Source of the DNA: Aureobasidium sp. EXF-3400
Taxonomy: Eukaryota; Ascomycota; Dothideomycetes; Dothideales; Saccotheciaceae
Length of the DNA: 64,000 bases
Reading direction: 5' to 3'
Assembly: GCA_024195585.1 (NCBI GenBank)
Contig: SWBL01000021.1
Location: forward strand, 1 to 64,000
In this document: positions 38,424-51,495 of the stretch, piece by piece
How positions within the stretch are numbered: position 1 is the stretch's first letter
Layout: the number at the start of each line of letters is the position of its first letter
Notes under the pieces: model-generated
The model's input: only the letters and a program-made list of their open reading frames with translations
Database searches by the model: none
Told to the model about the DNA's origin: nothing
Made by a program: the position numbers and the translations under genes

Positions 38424-40452
38424 GCTGATGATGTTATGTATGTCTTGTGGTCCTCGCGTACGAAGGTCGTTCGTTGATGCGGTGAAGAAGACGAGTGGGG
38501 CTGGTCCGAGCGCCGGCCTTGCCGCGCTTGTCAACATCCAAGGGAGTTCCATTTGTTCTATGCATACTCCGTACCTACGCGCTCGCACGGAATCGTGTTT
38601 CGTTTCAACCTCTGTCCATCTGTTGTTGGTAGGTATTGAGAAAGGAGATCGAGTGTGTGGTAGTCAGTTGGTTTATGTGAGCCAGACCTCTCTTTGTCTT
38701 TATCGTATATCCATTATCCTCCTCTCGCAAAACATTCCCTGCAAGAACATTGCCCCCACTTCCGTCTAAATTCATAACTTTCTACAAACTGCCCCTCCCT
38801 CGGATGCCGCTATATCAGCATTGACCGATTTCGTCCTCGTTACCTTTCTTAAAGGTTGAGGAGGCTGGGCCGGGTAGTAGTGTTTCCCTCGCATACGTAC
38901 CGCCTGCCATGAACTCCCAGAATTGAACCTACCAGTCTTCCATGCAGATTTTGCAGGTGTCTATGCATAGAACAGCATTGTACAAGGCGTTTCCTGTGCC
39001 GCCTCAGGTTGGGCTGCCCACGTACTGCGCCAAGATCGGCCTCTCCTCGAGTTACAATTGGTCCTAGGAGCTGGCATACATTGCACCAATAGGGCTACGA
39101 TCGGAACAACCTTGTGCATGTCCGACGGACAAGCAGCGTGACTTTCGCTCGCTGTGAGCGGTCCACCCTGTTGTCGTGTCCCAACCCCTCAATCCGCTAT
39201 CTCCCGCCCTTTCATCGATGCGTATTGAGAAAGGCGGGTCTATGAGATGGAGACACCAAGCAGCAGCTGACGCTCACATGACCTGATTCGCTCGTTCGGC
39301 ACCCAGTTCTTGCAGAAAGCCTGAGAAAAGTAAATTTCGACGTCGACTGCAGCGTGGAGCTTTGTCTTTTGAACGCCAGACTGTGCTTACTCGTACCTGC
39401 TTTGTTTTTCATACTCGCTACCATGAACGGCTTGCACAAAAGAGGCGCTCGCGGCTATGTGTCGTGTTTTGCGCAGCATCTTTGCCATTCGACTATTTTG
39501 AAACCGCATTTTTGGCGCTCGAGATCATAGAGCGCGACAAATGTTTCAGCTTATTTCTGTTGATGTTTGCATATCTACCTTAGGGCCAATATGCTGCAAG
39601 CAAAGCTGACAATTGATCGTTTCTCTGCCCTTCTATGCGTACATGGCCGCGGTATGTGTCAAGTTGTCAGATTTGTCCAGGAAGGAAGTCCGGACACCAG
39701 GGCTTTCGCTGGGCGTGCATAAGTTACCCGCCATCAGAATTCTTGGTCTGTAGAAGTCATGCATTGCTGTCGCTTATGAACAGTAATCTGAAGCAGACTG
39801 TTGCTCATGCTCATCAAGGGGGCAGTGGTCAATTGCCTCAACAGGCGCCTTGTGATTAAGAATGGTATCACTCTAGATCAATCAGAAGCTTTTCTGATCG
39901 TCATTTTAGCCTGCTAACCGACTCAGAAAAAATGACAGTGACGGTAGTCTGTTCATTAGCCCACCATACTCCTTCCGCCACGTCACAAGGGCGGAGACAA
40001 GGAGCATCCTCTCAGTTCTAGCGTGGGCCAGCACCAGCCGTGATCGCCTGAGGTGACGGGTGACGAAGGTACTCCTCAGGCCTAGGCGATATCATCAGCC
40101 CATCGCTACCGCCTGCGTTGAAATGACCTGTTATGTTGCTTCTGGCTCCGAGATGCGATTTGACGATCTTCCGAGTAGCGAGGAGACGTATGAGGCGTGG
40201 ACCAGGAGCGGCCGAAGTTTGTTCGTAGGCAATGCTCCACCCAGGTGGTAATGTCCCGACACAATCGCAGTCCTTGACGATAAGCTGACTGGATACCGAT
40301 GCTTCCTGCCCGCGTATGCTCTCGCCAAGTCAATGAATGCTGCATGCAAGCCCGAAACTTTCTCGGCCATTCCTCAGCAACAGGACCTATGACAACCCTT
40401 CGTTTCGAACCATCCGACGTTCCGGCCGCTATCGTTCCTGCTAGCCAGCTCA
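38424..40452. other. 2.0-kb gene-poor region
   Basis: No supported gene. Open frames on both strands are short and lack protein-family features. The left end is the F-box promoter. Confidence 0.5.
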
Positions 40453-40704
40453 ATGAATTGCACTCCTGGTACCGAGCCAGCATGTGCATCTTTCGCCGCC
40501 TCTCCCTCGAGATTGAAGCAGACCAGAGAGCAAGAACAGCCGACACATGCGGCTACAACCAGCCAGAGCAAAGAGACTCCCTGGTCGACGTTTCGCAGTA
40601 AAGTCCGAACTGGAAGAAAAAAGATTGCCCAATGGGTAGAGGTCTTTGCCAAGGCAAACAAACAAACAAACCGAGTGCTGAGCTTGAGGAAGAAGGCCAC
40701 GTGA
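40453..40704 (+). CDS. Small basic open frame, doubtful gene
   Basis: 83 aa from ATG 40453. The second half (KETPWSTFRSKVRTGRKKIA, then WVEVFAKANKQTNRVLSLRKK) is basic and looks helix-forming, unlike random translation. The first half is low-complexity Thr/Gln-rich. No family recognised. It could be the last exon of a spliced gene or chance; opposite-strand frames of similar length exist. Confidence 0.22.
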   Translation: MNCTPGTEPACASFAASPSRLKQTREQEQPTHAATTSQSKETPWSTFRSKVRTGRKKIAQWVEVFAKANKQTNRVLSLRKKAT

Positions 40705-41433
40705 TATCAAAGTGGGTTTGATATGACTCCTGAAGCTTCAAGGTATAGGCACATTGCGGAACCCCTACCACGATAACACATCCAGAACGCCTCAAGGTAT
40801 GACGGCAAGTTCGAATCTGAGCAATCGAGAATCGGCTAGAAGGAATAGGCGAGCAAAGCAAAAGCCACACCGCTGATGATCGAACGGAGGCGTGATGTTC
40901 TTGCTCATGTCCTCACAAGCGATGGAGGGTCAGAGTGTCATATTGACCCATCCTCGAAGATCGACTAGCGTCAATGGCACCCCATTGCATGTCTGCAGAA
41001 TCAATTGACTGGTCCAAAGAGATACACCGGGTGTGGTCTTGCAGAACGGTGGGAGTTGTTGCAGGTATACTTGACAGCAAAGCAATGCAGGCCGGGCCAA
41101 GTCCAAAGTCTCCTGGTGCCAGAAAAGGCATAAATAGCTGGTCCAAGGTCCTCCAGAAGACAGAATCATCAGCATTGACTCGCCTCGAACACTTTGCAAC
41201 CATCCAAGCACCCAACACTTGACTGTTTCTCTCTCTTCCTCCTCTTACCTCACTTCGAGTTGAACTACCAGTAGTCCAAGTCGCACTCTGTTATTCGTTC
41301 CTGATCTTTGTTCATCTAACTCTCGTTGCCATTGACTCTCTGTTGCAACACACAACAAGGATCCGGTTCGTGCTCGATGCTGTTTGAGATGTCCAATGAC
41401 TTGCATGCTGACAATCATCAGAAATCGACAATC
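40705..41433. other. Upstream region of the Cys-rich small gene
   Basis: Presumed promoter and 5' UTR of the MCFFDQ-type gene. A possible intron in the 5' UTR could end at tcatcag near 41420. Nothing else recognised. Confidence 0.45.
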
Positions 41434-41778
41434 ATGTGCTTCTTCGACCAAGTCATGTGGACCTGCGGCGACTGGAAGTGGGACCGCTTCCGCCAGCACT
41501 GCAACCGCGAGTACCGTACCGGAGAGACCTGCGGCATGAAACTCGTCTACGCAGTAGTCAGGAGCAACGACAAGTGCAAGATCTGTCAGAAGATTGACAC
41601 CAAGCTCCGCCGTCGTGCTGCAGAAGTGGTAAAGATCCAGCGATGGCAATCCGAGGGCAGCAAGCTGAAAGCGTCCATCGAAAGATCTTACGAAATTGTC
41701 AAAGATCTCGACCAGGAGATTTACCAGTTGCAGATCGAGAAGCAGCGAAAGACTCAGGCGATTGGAAAGTCACGCTAA
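41434..41778 (+). CDS. Small Cys/Trp-rich fungal protein (MCFFDQ type)
   Basis: 114 aa, single exon. It opens MCFFDQVMWTCGDWKWDRFR, then CNREYRTGETCGMKLVY and KCKICQKIDTKLRRR, giving spaced cysteines (two C-x-x-C-like pairs plus single Cys) that may bind zinc. The second half (about 60-114) is charged, helix-forming coiled coil. I recall such lineage-restricted proteins as common in Dothideomycetes, of unknown function. I chose the start at MCFFDQ because that is the recurrent N-terminus. An in-frame ATG at 41377 would add 19 residues. There is no signal peptide. Confidence 0.75.
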   Translation: MCFFDQVMWTCGDWKWDRFRQHCNREYRTGETCGMKLVYAVVRSNDKCKICQKIDTKLRRRAAEVVKIQRWQSEGSKLKASIERSYEIVKDLDQEIYQLQIEKQRKTQAIGKSR

Positions 41779-42522
41779 TGGCTTCATCCAGCGTTCTTTC
41801 CCATACTGTGGTTTCCAAGTCGAAGAAACGTCGGTCAAGGCATCAATCCGGTCCAGGGGAGCCTGCAGAGTCTCTTGTCCCGAGCTTCGATCTGCCGTCC
41901 TGTGTGTTCTCTCAGTTCATGTTTTCCTTGCTTCCTTATGTCCTCTTCTCTCTTTTCTTCCGGGTAGCCGATTATACGAAGGTCATGATAGTTCACAAGT
42001 TGTGCATCGAGTGTCGTACTTGTGAAAATTGTGAAAGCTGTGAAAGTTGTGCATGCTTCGGATGCATAATGCAGGTACCTCGATGTTGACCAATGAAGCC
42101 CATCACGATGCTTGGTTGAATTGACTTCCCAACCACTGCACTTCCTGTGTTGAATCATCGCTATATTGCACGAAGCAGTCGATGACCGGGAGGAAATGAG
42201 ACGAAAGAAAAGAGAAACGCGTTGGAGTTTTAGCAATCCTAGCGTGTCACATCACATGATCTGGTAGAGACTTAGTAAGATGTGTGAGGTCTTGTGACGG
42301 CAACGTGGTTGATAAAACTGCTATGTAACATGTTACTGCCTAGAGTCGTCTAAAGCTACTGATACCCATCGCTAAGAAATGACAGAAAATCAAAACTACA
42401 TCTTCGTATCCTGCACCTCCTCCATTCCTTTTCTTCTAGTCCAGAATTGGTTGATCAGAAAAGCCTGACCACTTCAAACTCAAACATTGCATCCATTAGT
42501 CATGAGAAACCATTCGCACTCA
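41779..42522. other. Convergent 3' region
   Basis: 744 bp between the Cys-rich small gene and the secreted-protein gene. A short run of tgtgaaa-type near-repeats lies at about 42020-42050. No gene supported. Confidence 0.5.
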
Positions 42523-45500
42523 TCAAGCAGCAGAGGTGGTGGGTTCAGGGAATCCACCAAATGGTCCGTAGTAAGCCGGGCCTGCGGGAGGGCAGTTGGA
42601 GTAGCAGCCGAGCAATGTGGTAGTAGCATACACAGTAGTGGCTGCTTCAGTCACAGTCGAGAACATTGTCACAGTCACAGGTGCCATATCGGTACAAGTG
42701 CCATTGGTGGCCGAAGGGAATGTCGCGCTAGGTGCAGAAGGTGAAGCAGTACCGCTGCGCAAATCAGTGGTTCCAGTGGGACTGATAGGAACCGAAGAGT
42801 TGGCCGTGGGGAAGGGGAAGCCAGAGGAGGGACCGGTACCAGTAGGGCCAATGACGACTGAGGAGTTGGCAGTTGGGAATGGGAAGCTATGAGATGGGAA
42901 GCTATGAGATGGCGCGGTTACGGTGGCTAGAGGCAAGGACGAGTTTGCGGTGGGGAAGGGGAAGCTAGCCGAAGGAGCGGTACCAGTAGGAACGGCAAAT
43001 GTAGAGTTGCTGATAGGGAAGGGGAAGCTGGCAGATGGTGCTGGCGAGGTTGTGTTTAGACTCGGAATGCCGGTGCTCAATGGAACGGATACAGTGGTAT
43101 TAGTGGTCGGAGTCGATGAGGGAGGTGCTAGACTGCCGGTACGGTCCAAGGTGGGGGTAGAGCCAGAGAACGAGCCTGATCCAGTACCAGTAGATCCGAC
43201 AGGGATCGAAGCATTCGAGAAGGCATACGGAGTAGTCAAGGGAACTGCTGTGCCGGAACGGTTTCCTCCCGAAGATGATGGTGAGAAGGGACTGGAAGTG
43301 GTGGCATTTGCGGATGGCGTGGGTGAGCCACTAGGCAGTCCAGTGAGAGAGGGCGGAACATATGCTCCACTGGAGCTGTTGTATAGGGGAATGCTGCTGG
43401 AGATGTTGCCGCTTATAGGGAAAGATGGTGTGGCAGTAGGGAAGGGAGTGGAAGTTGGTGACTCGAAACCTGAACGACCAGCATCTGAAATTGAGCCTGA
43501 GAACGGAGATGAAGCAGTGACGTAGACGGTAGAGACTGCAGTCGAATAGATGGTTGACACGATGATATCAGTGCTGACATCGCCGCCCGAACCACCTCCT
43601 GACCCACCATTGCTGCCGCCATTGGCCCCGCCAGACGTTCCATTCACGGAGACAGTGCCGTTGGTAATGGTTGTAGAGTTGGTGACAATGATTGTGCCAT
43701 TTGTGATGACACCTCCGTTTCCGCCTCCATTGGCTCCGCCGTTGCCTCCACCGTTTGCGCCTCCATTCGCACCTCCATTCGAGCCTCCGGCAGAGCCACT
43801 GGAGTTACCAGCTGAACCACCATTCGAGCCACCAGATCCGCCGGATGAACCACCTGCCTCGCCTGAAGAGCTGCCAGAAGTGCCACCAGACGAGGAGCCG
43901 ATGGTAGTTTCAGTGATCGTAGTGGTAGAAGACGACGTGGTGGTCCCATTTGACCAATTGTATGTAGTCACAGTGGTCTCGTTGCGGATTTGCTGGTTTC
44001 CGTTGGTCTCGGTGTTGTTATACACAGTCGTGGTTATCGTATAACCAGAGCTCGATCCGGAGCCCGAGCCGCCATTGCCGGCACCGCTGTTTCCAGTCGA
44101 GTTTCCAGAACCGCCAGCAGATCCACTAGAAGATTCGCCACCGCTCGAACCACCACCAGTTTCGCCATTGCTGCCACTGCTTGACGAGGAGGAGGTTGCG
44201 TAAGATATCTCCTGAGTCGAAGATGCCGCCCAAGCGACAGTGTATGTGGTATAGTAGGACTCGTACCACGAGCCATTGGCGGAGACATAGGTAGAATATA
44301 CTTCTGCGGATGAGTATGTACTGCCTCCAGAGACGTAGGTTGAGTAGCTAGTGGCAACTCTTGCAAGTGCAACTGGAGGAGGCGTGATGATAGGAATAGA
44401 GGTAGTGCTGTTCTGGAGGATAGAGGAGAGCATGGAAGAGGTATCAACACTGACAGATGTCGAAGAAGGTACGTATACTGCGCTGGGAGTGGAGTCGGTG
44501 ACCGCGACTTCGATTCTCAAGAGAACGACAGCATTGATGCCCCCAGCAACCACAGTCGAGTTGGCAGACTTCTTCAGATAACAATTCGAGCCAGAGTCCG
44601 CGCCAGGGTAGAAGACAGCGCCCTGGCAGACGGGCGAGCTGAAGCCATGGTTGGCAGTACCACAAGCAGCTGTACACTCGGTGAATGTCTCGTAACGGAA
44701 TTGGGCCAAGTTGTCGTCAGTGATATCAGTATCACACTGTACAGAATACTGGAAGAGCTGGCCGTCAATGAGCTGGCTGTCAACAGTGTTGTCATCGCCA
44801 GGACAAACAATCGCGGGGGAAATTGGAGTAGGCGATAGTCCTGAAGCGCTAGAGACAATGGTCGATGATACCACGTCTGCTGACGGGGTTTGGCCAGCCG
44901 TGACAGTGGCAGTAACGATTGCAGCAGTGATTGTAGCGTTCACAGTCTGGATCGTGTTGACATAAGCACGCTGAGTGAAGGTCTGAGACAGGTTAGTCAG
45001 TCGTTTGTTAACCCTAGGCCTCGATCAACTCACCGAAACATCCTCAGTGTAGGTCACAGTAGAAGTGGCTGCAGTCAAAGGCTGGCAGCTACAGGCACTA
45101 GACAGAGCAGAGATAAAAGTAGAATCGGCAGTGGCAGTACCGTTATCTTCAGCTACTCGGATGAAACGAGCGACTGCGCCAGAGTCGAATCTGTTCTTGA
45201 CAAGGCTGCGCTTGACTTTGGCTTCAGCGGTAACTGCAGCGGCAGCAGTTGCGGTGACTCTGATCGTGTCAGTCGTGGTTGTGGTGATGGTCGTGTATGT
45301 GTCGGTGACAGTTCTGAGAAGGTCAGGAAGATCTCCAACGCAGCAAAGAGGCACGACACTTACGTTACGGGAGTAGTGTAGACGGCGAAGATTTCAGGAG
45401 AGTTACCCAGGAATCGGTTGCAGAATGCGTTGGCGTTGGGGTACGCTTGCACCTCTGTGTAGATATCGTCTTCAACGCAGACCTGTTCTTGACGAGCGGT

Positions 45501-45650
45501 GAGACCAAACAGATCTCTAATGAAATTCACGACTCCATTGGGGCTGGTTTCCTGCTCAACCCGCTTTTGCTGGTTGGTGACTCGAGCGGCGACGAGTTGG
45601 AACAGAGCAAAGCTCAAAACGAAGGTTGAAAAGAACACGAATGAACGCAT
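42523..45650 (-). CDS. Large secreted Ser/Thr/Gly-rich protein with PAN-like segment
   Basis: Exons 45650-45364, 45313-45034, 44982-42523; 1008 aa. A clear signal peptide (MRSFVFFSTFVLSFALFQLV, then AA) starts the protein. A short Cys-containing region (EQVCVEDDIYTEVQ) and a Thr-rich stretch follow. At about 249-345 a six-Cys segment (CPGDDNTVDSQ, CTAACGTANHGF, CQGAVFYPG, CYLKK) resembles fungal PAN/Apple-like domains. The middle (about 450-660) is extremely Gly/Ser/Asn-rich with GGSNGGANGG-type repeats. The C-terminal third repeats SFPFPTANSS-like units about five times, then ends LLGCYSNCPPAGPAYYGPFG. No convincing GPI-anchor tail. Likely a cell-wall or extracellular glycoprotein. Its composition makes the opposite strand appear as long Pro-rich frames, which are shadows. 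Confidence 0.88.
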
Positions 45651-46416
45651 CCTGAGTACACCAAGCGAGGGATGGTATTTGTACTCTAGGTGAAGCAACA
45701 GCCGATGGCGATATCTTTTTGGTCAAGATGGGAGAAGATGTGGGCTATATACGTGTACAGGAGGGCCATTGATTGCACGCGTAGATCAGGAGATAGCCAC
45801 CGATCTAGGTGGCAAGTGTACCTTGCAGCTGAGTAGCTCATGCGGTAAAGGTATGATGCGAGCGCGTCTCGTCGCGTACGCAACGTCGAGGTACACATTC
45901 CCCAAAGTCGAAGGTATGAAGGCAATAAGCTGCAGGGGCAACCACACGGAGGATTAAGCTTGAATTATGAAACACTTTCTTTCTGATCTCATGAGGGATA
46001 GGAAAAAGAGTGCACAAGGAAAAAGAAAGACAGATTCATAGTAGTAAGACATGGGAATATGGAGGTAGTGCAGCGCTCAAGGAGGGATGGGAATCACAAG
46101 GCACCTACCTACCTACCTACCCGGAATCTTGAAGATTACCGACTACGAGAATATGTGGGATCCAGGAATAGTTTCGAGCACCGAATGTTTCACGACTTTC
46201 GTATCTGGTGCTCCGAGAAGGATGAGGTATGTGACGAGTATGGAATGGTGTTGAGGAAGAGAGGCATGTTGTGTAGAAGTAGTGAGTTGGAGTTGGTTGA
46301 GGCTTGGCGGTCGGGCGCACAAATCGGCACAAAAGTGCATATATGGATGCATGCATGGGTGTGGATGGGACATCAGTTCGGCGTTCATTCCTCGATGACA
46401 GCGGCGTTCAACGACC
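45651..46416. other. Divergent upstream region
   Basis: 766 bp between the secreted-protein gene (minus) and the LAMTOR1-like gene (plus), with both promoters. It includes a tetranucleotide (acct)4 run at 46104-46122. No gene supported. Confidence 0.5.
46104..46122. repeat. (acct)n microsatellite
   Basis: Four and three-quarter copies of the tetranucleotide acct in the upstream region of the LAMTOR1-like gene. Confidence 0.9.
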
Positions 46417-46955
46417 ATGGGTATCTGCGCGAGCTGTCTCGGCCTTGACCGGCAAGCTGCGCGTGAAGTGAGTACATTCTGATCATGGTGACTGCCCCTT
46501 GCTGACTCGGTCGAAGGCGTCAGAAAGCGAAGGGCTCCTGTACGAAGACGCAGCGCAGCCTCAGTATGGCACCGTAACGCCCGGCGCGACTCTACCAGAA
46601 CCCGACCCGGAGGAGCTGAGAAGGGAGCGCGAAGTGCTGGAGCGCATCTGTGCCCAGACATCCAAGTGCGTACCTCTAGGTCAAATGTACAACCACGCGC
46701 TAATCCGTCTGTAGCGAGCTCATCGACGTCCTGCATCACGACTCCAAACTCACCAGCGACTACCCCTACCTTCTCAACAAACACTTTCCTTCCTCTTCTA
46801 GTGGTGCCTCGTCACCAACAAGCACAATCGTCGACGAAGACGCATGGCTCGCTGCCACTCAGCCTACAGAGCGAGAACTCTGGCATGAAGTCAAGGGCTT
46901 CAATCCAGGTGAACTCGTCCTCGAACTCAATCCGCCAAATCCTGCACCAAGATGA
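46417..46955 (+). CDS. LAMTOR1/Meh1(Ego1)-like lipid-anchored Ragulator subunit
   Basis: Exons 46417-46467, 46517-46665, 46715-46955; 146 aa. The spliced N-terminus MGICASCLG has Gly2 for myristoylation and Cys4/Cys7 for palmitoylation, as in LAMTOR1/p18 and yeast Meh1. Next come ESEGLLYEDAAQPQYGTV, and PDPEELRREREVLERICAQT followed by SNELIDV, matching the LAMTOR1-type helix and its TSN-x-x-IDV segment. The protein anchors the EGO/Ragulator complex and Rag GTPases to the vacuole for TORC1 activation by amino acids. Both introns are 49 nt. An unspliced reading would begin only at a TTG (46499) and lose the lipid anchor, so the first exon is well supported. A LAMTOR2-like gene lies 38 kb away. 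Confidence 0.85.
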
Positions 46956-47351
46956 TGGGACACCCGGCCTCATAAACTCTCCTTTGTCGAAAAGCATGAT
47001 ACCCTCTGCGATACCCGGATATAATCATTTCCTTGTTTCTGCTTCTTCATTGTTTCATTGCCTACATCGATGCGTCTCTTTTCTCTTCTTCTCTCTCATG
47101 TCTCTATGATGATTGCTTGGTCGCCATATGGATTCTACCATCATCTGTCCAATATGCAATCGTGGTCTTCCATCTCACAATTAATCAAGTCTATACACTA
47201 CTTTTGCTCCTACTCATGCAACTTTGCCGAAACGCATACACCAGGTAAAGAGACAGACACATCTTTGATATTTGTTTCACAAGGCGTGCCCTGAGCCGAC
47301 GCTTATTTTTGTAGTCTAATCTATTGAGAGACACATCATTTCATCATCATT
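46956..47351. other. Convergent 3' region
   Basis: 396 bp between the LAMTOR1-like gene and the oxidoreductase gene. T-rich, presumably 3' UTRs. No gene seen. Confidence 0.55.
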
Positions 47352-48867
<1,516 letters not shown>

Positions 48868-49290
48868 GATGAACGGAGTTATTGTATGAATGTACGTAAC
48901 TTGAGCCTCTATTCTGGTGGGGGGGAAATATATATATACTGCCAACAGTTATTAATTGGCTCTCGGATGCTTAGAAATCAATCGCTCGCAAATCATATTT
49001 CGTACAGGACGCCGAACTTCGACATGATTCACACACGAACCCGTCATGAGGCATAAAATTCGGACACAATTGCATTACCGCGTCATTGTATATAAGCGGC
49101 ACGCGGAGCGATCTGAACCGTTGGAGGCGGCCGAGACATCGCCGAAAACCCGAGGCTACACGTTGACCGCCTTCCACAAGTGGCAACTCCATAGCCAGAG
49201 AGCCTTTCGCGTTTGGTCATCAACACGTTGTGTCACTTACCAAGCCAACTAAATTTCCAAGACTTGGGGTTATCGATCTCCTGAACGAAC
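48868..49290. promoter_or_regulatory. Divergent oxidoreductase/P450 promoter region
   Basis: 423 bp between two divergent starts. It contains a G7 run followed by a (ta)n stretch near 48920-48938. A shared promoter could co-express the two redox enzymes. Confidence 0.5.
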
Positions 49291-50969
49291 ATGCCGCCGA
49301 AGCTTCCGATTCTTGTCAGTTCGGCAGCAGTGTCAATACTGTTGGCGCACTACACGCCCGATTACGCTCCTGGTTCGCGTCTTCAGACATTCTTCCTCGT
49401 TGCCTTCACCGAATTTATTGCGTGGGCGACATGGCGAGTTATCATTTACCCGAACTTCATGAGTCCCTTGAAGGGCCTTCCTGAGCCTTCGGGAGGCAGT
49501 TGGTGGAATGGCCAAGCATCGAAGATAATGGCACAGCCATCAGGCCATCCGATGCGTGAGTGGATAGATGAGATTCCGAACGATGGTCTCATCAGATACA
49601 CCAACTGGTTCAACTCTGAGAGAGTACTCTTGACGAATCCAAAGACTCTTGCAGAGGTCCTTTCGAGTAAGAACTACGAGTTCATCAAGCCAGCACATTT
49701 CCTGGATATCATTGGTCGAATTCTAGGCATAGGACTGTTGTTTGCAGAGGGCGATGAACATAGGACTCAACGCAAGAACCTCATGCCTGCATTTTCATAC
49801 AGACACATCAAAGACCTTTATCCCGTGTTCTGGTCCAAATCAACAGAGATGGTCGAAAGAATGTCCACTTTCATGCAGGACGAATCTGTTCAGGATGGAA
49901 GCGCTGCCAATGTCGTCGAAGTCAGCGACTGGAGCAGTAGAGCCACACTGGATATTATCGGAGTCGCTGGCATGGGGCGTGATTTTGAAGCTCTCAAGAA
50001 CCCAGACAACGAATTGAACAAGACTTACAAGACTATCTTCCACCCACCGAAGTCGGCCAGATACTTGCAAGTTGCCGGCATGTTCTTGCCTCGCTGGTTC
50101 CTCAAGAGTCTACCGATCAAGCGCAACGATGAGATTTCAGAAGGATCTGCTCTTATCAAACAGACTTGTCGCGATTTGATCGCTGCTAAGAAGATTCGTA
50201 TGGAGAAGGGCGCTGCAGATGAGACGGATATCCTCAGTGTTGCTCTGAAGAGTGGAAGCTTCGAGGACGAGAACCTCGTCAGTCAGATGATGACTTTCCT
50301 GTATGTCTTCAAATGCTTGTTGTATTCATTGGCCACGCTAACTCTGCTTCCAGCGCTGCGGGACACGAAACTACAAGTTCGTCCATGCAATGGGCCATCT
50401 ACATGTTGTGCCGCCATCCCGACGTACAGGCCCGTCTACGTGAGGAGATTCATGCCAAACTGCCATCAGTACGCGATCCTCAGGCCCAGATTAATGCTGC
50501 TGATATCGACAACTGCCACTACCTCCAAGCAGTATGCAAGGAGACTCTACGTCTGTGGGCTCCTGTCGCTCTGACAATGAGAGTTGCTGCCCGAGATGAA
50601 ACTATCAATGGCCATCCCATCCCCAAGGGAACACTCGTAGTTCTTGCTCCACTTGCAATCAACTGCAGCAAGCACCTCTGGGGCGACGATGCCATGGACT
50701 TCAAGCCAGAACGCTGGTTGACAGATGGTGTCAGCAACAAGAACGGTGGTGCTGAGTCCAACTACAGCTTCATGACCTTCCTTCATGGGCCGCGATCATG
50801 TATCGGACAAGGGTTTGCCAATGCCGAGTTTGCTTGTCTTCTTGCAGCCTGGTGTGGCAAGTTTGAGACGGAGTTTGAGGACAAGGATTATGTTCTGGAA
50901 GTCAAGAGTGGTATTACCTCTCGACCTAAGAATGGCTTGCGGGTCAAATTGACAGAGGTTGAGTGGTGA
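49291..50969 (+). CDS. Cytochrome P450 monooxygenase
   Basis: Exons 49291-50300 and 50354-50969; 541 aa. An N-terminal hydrophobic region (TFFLVAFTEFIAWATWRVII) anchors it in the ER. P450 signatures are intact: the I-helix oxygen-binding motif AAGHETTS (about 338-345, created by the splice junction), the K-helix ExxR in KETLR, a PERF-type segment (FKPERW), and the heme loop FLHGPRSCIG with Cys486 as the axial thiolate. The overall look is CYP4/CYP52-like, suggesting fatty-acid or hydrocarbon hydroxylation, but the substrate cannot be told from sequence. It needs a P450 reductase that is not in the window. The neighbour is an old-yellow-enzyme homologue. Confidence 0.95.
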
Positions 50970-51495
50970 TCTACTTGGCGCGGTCTGTCAAGGTAGATTC
51001 ATCTTTCGTATTGTCCTTCAGACACATCAATTACTCATAGCCCTGCGTCAAATCGACTTCATGTGTCTGAACAAATAACGATGTCGATATAGCAATCCAG
51101 CATGTCAATAAAGATGAGATTTTTGATGTTTGGGCACTTCTCACAAGCATGAAACGTACACATATCGGTGTTTAACATGACAGATCGTTCCAAGGTACGT
51201 AAAAGCTGCTGTGCGCTTGCAATCATCGATGGTACATTATCAATAACACATAGTCACCATGAATGCTCTTTCCGGATAAGATAGATAAAGTATTGATGAT
51301 GGTTGCGCGGATATGGCTTGCTGAAAATATTGATCAGGGTGACCACATCAGCGAGATGCCTGAGGCAGCAAATATCAATCCAAGCAACAGTACAGTGAAA
51401 GTCGATGTTCGATCAAACAGCCAAATTTAGAGAGACATAGGGCGAATAGAGATACAGCACTTGCATGTTGTGTAACGAGCAATTTCTATCATGCG
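50970..51495. other. Convergent 3' region
   Basis: 526 bp between the P450 and the 749-aa unknown. AT-richer than neighbours; no gene seen. Confidence 0.55.

Noticed and set aside
42617..44044. Plus-strand frames (Gly/Val-rich and Pro-rich) opposite the secreted protein
   Set aside because: They are reverse translations of Ser/Thr/Gly-rich repeats and lack introns, motifs or a sensible start.
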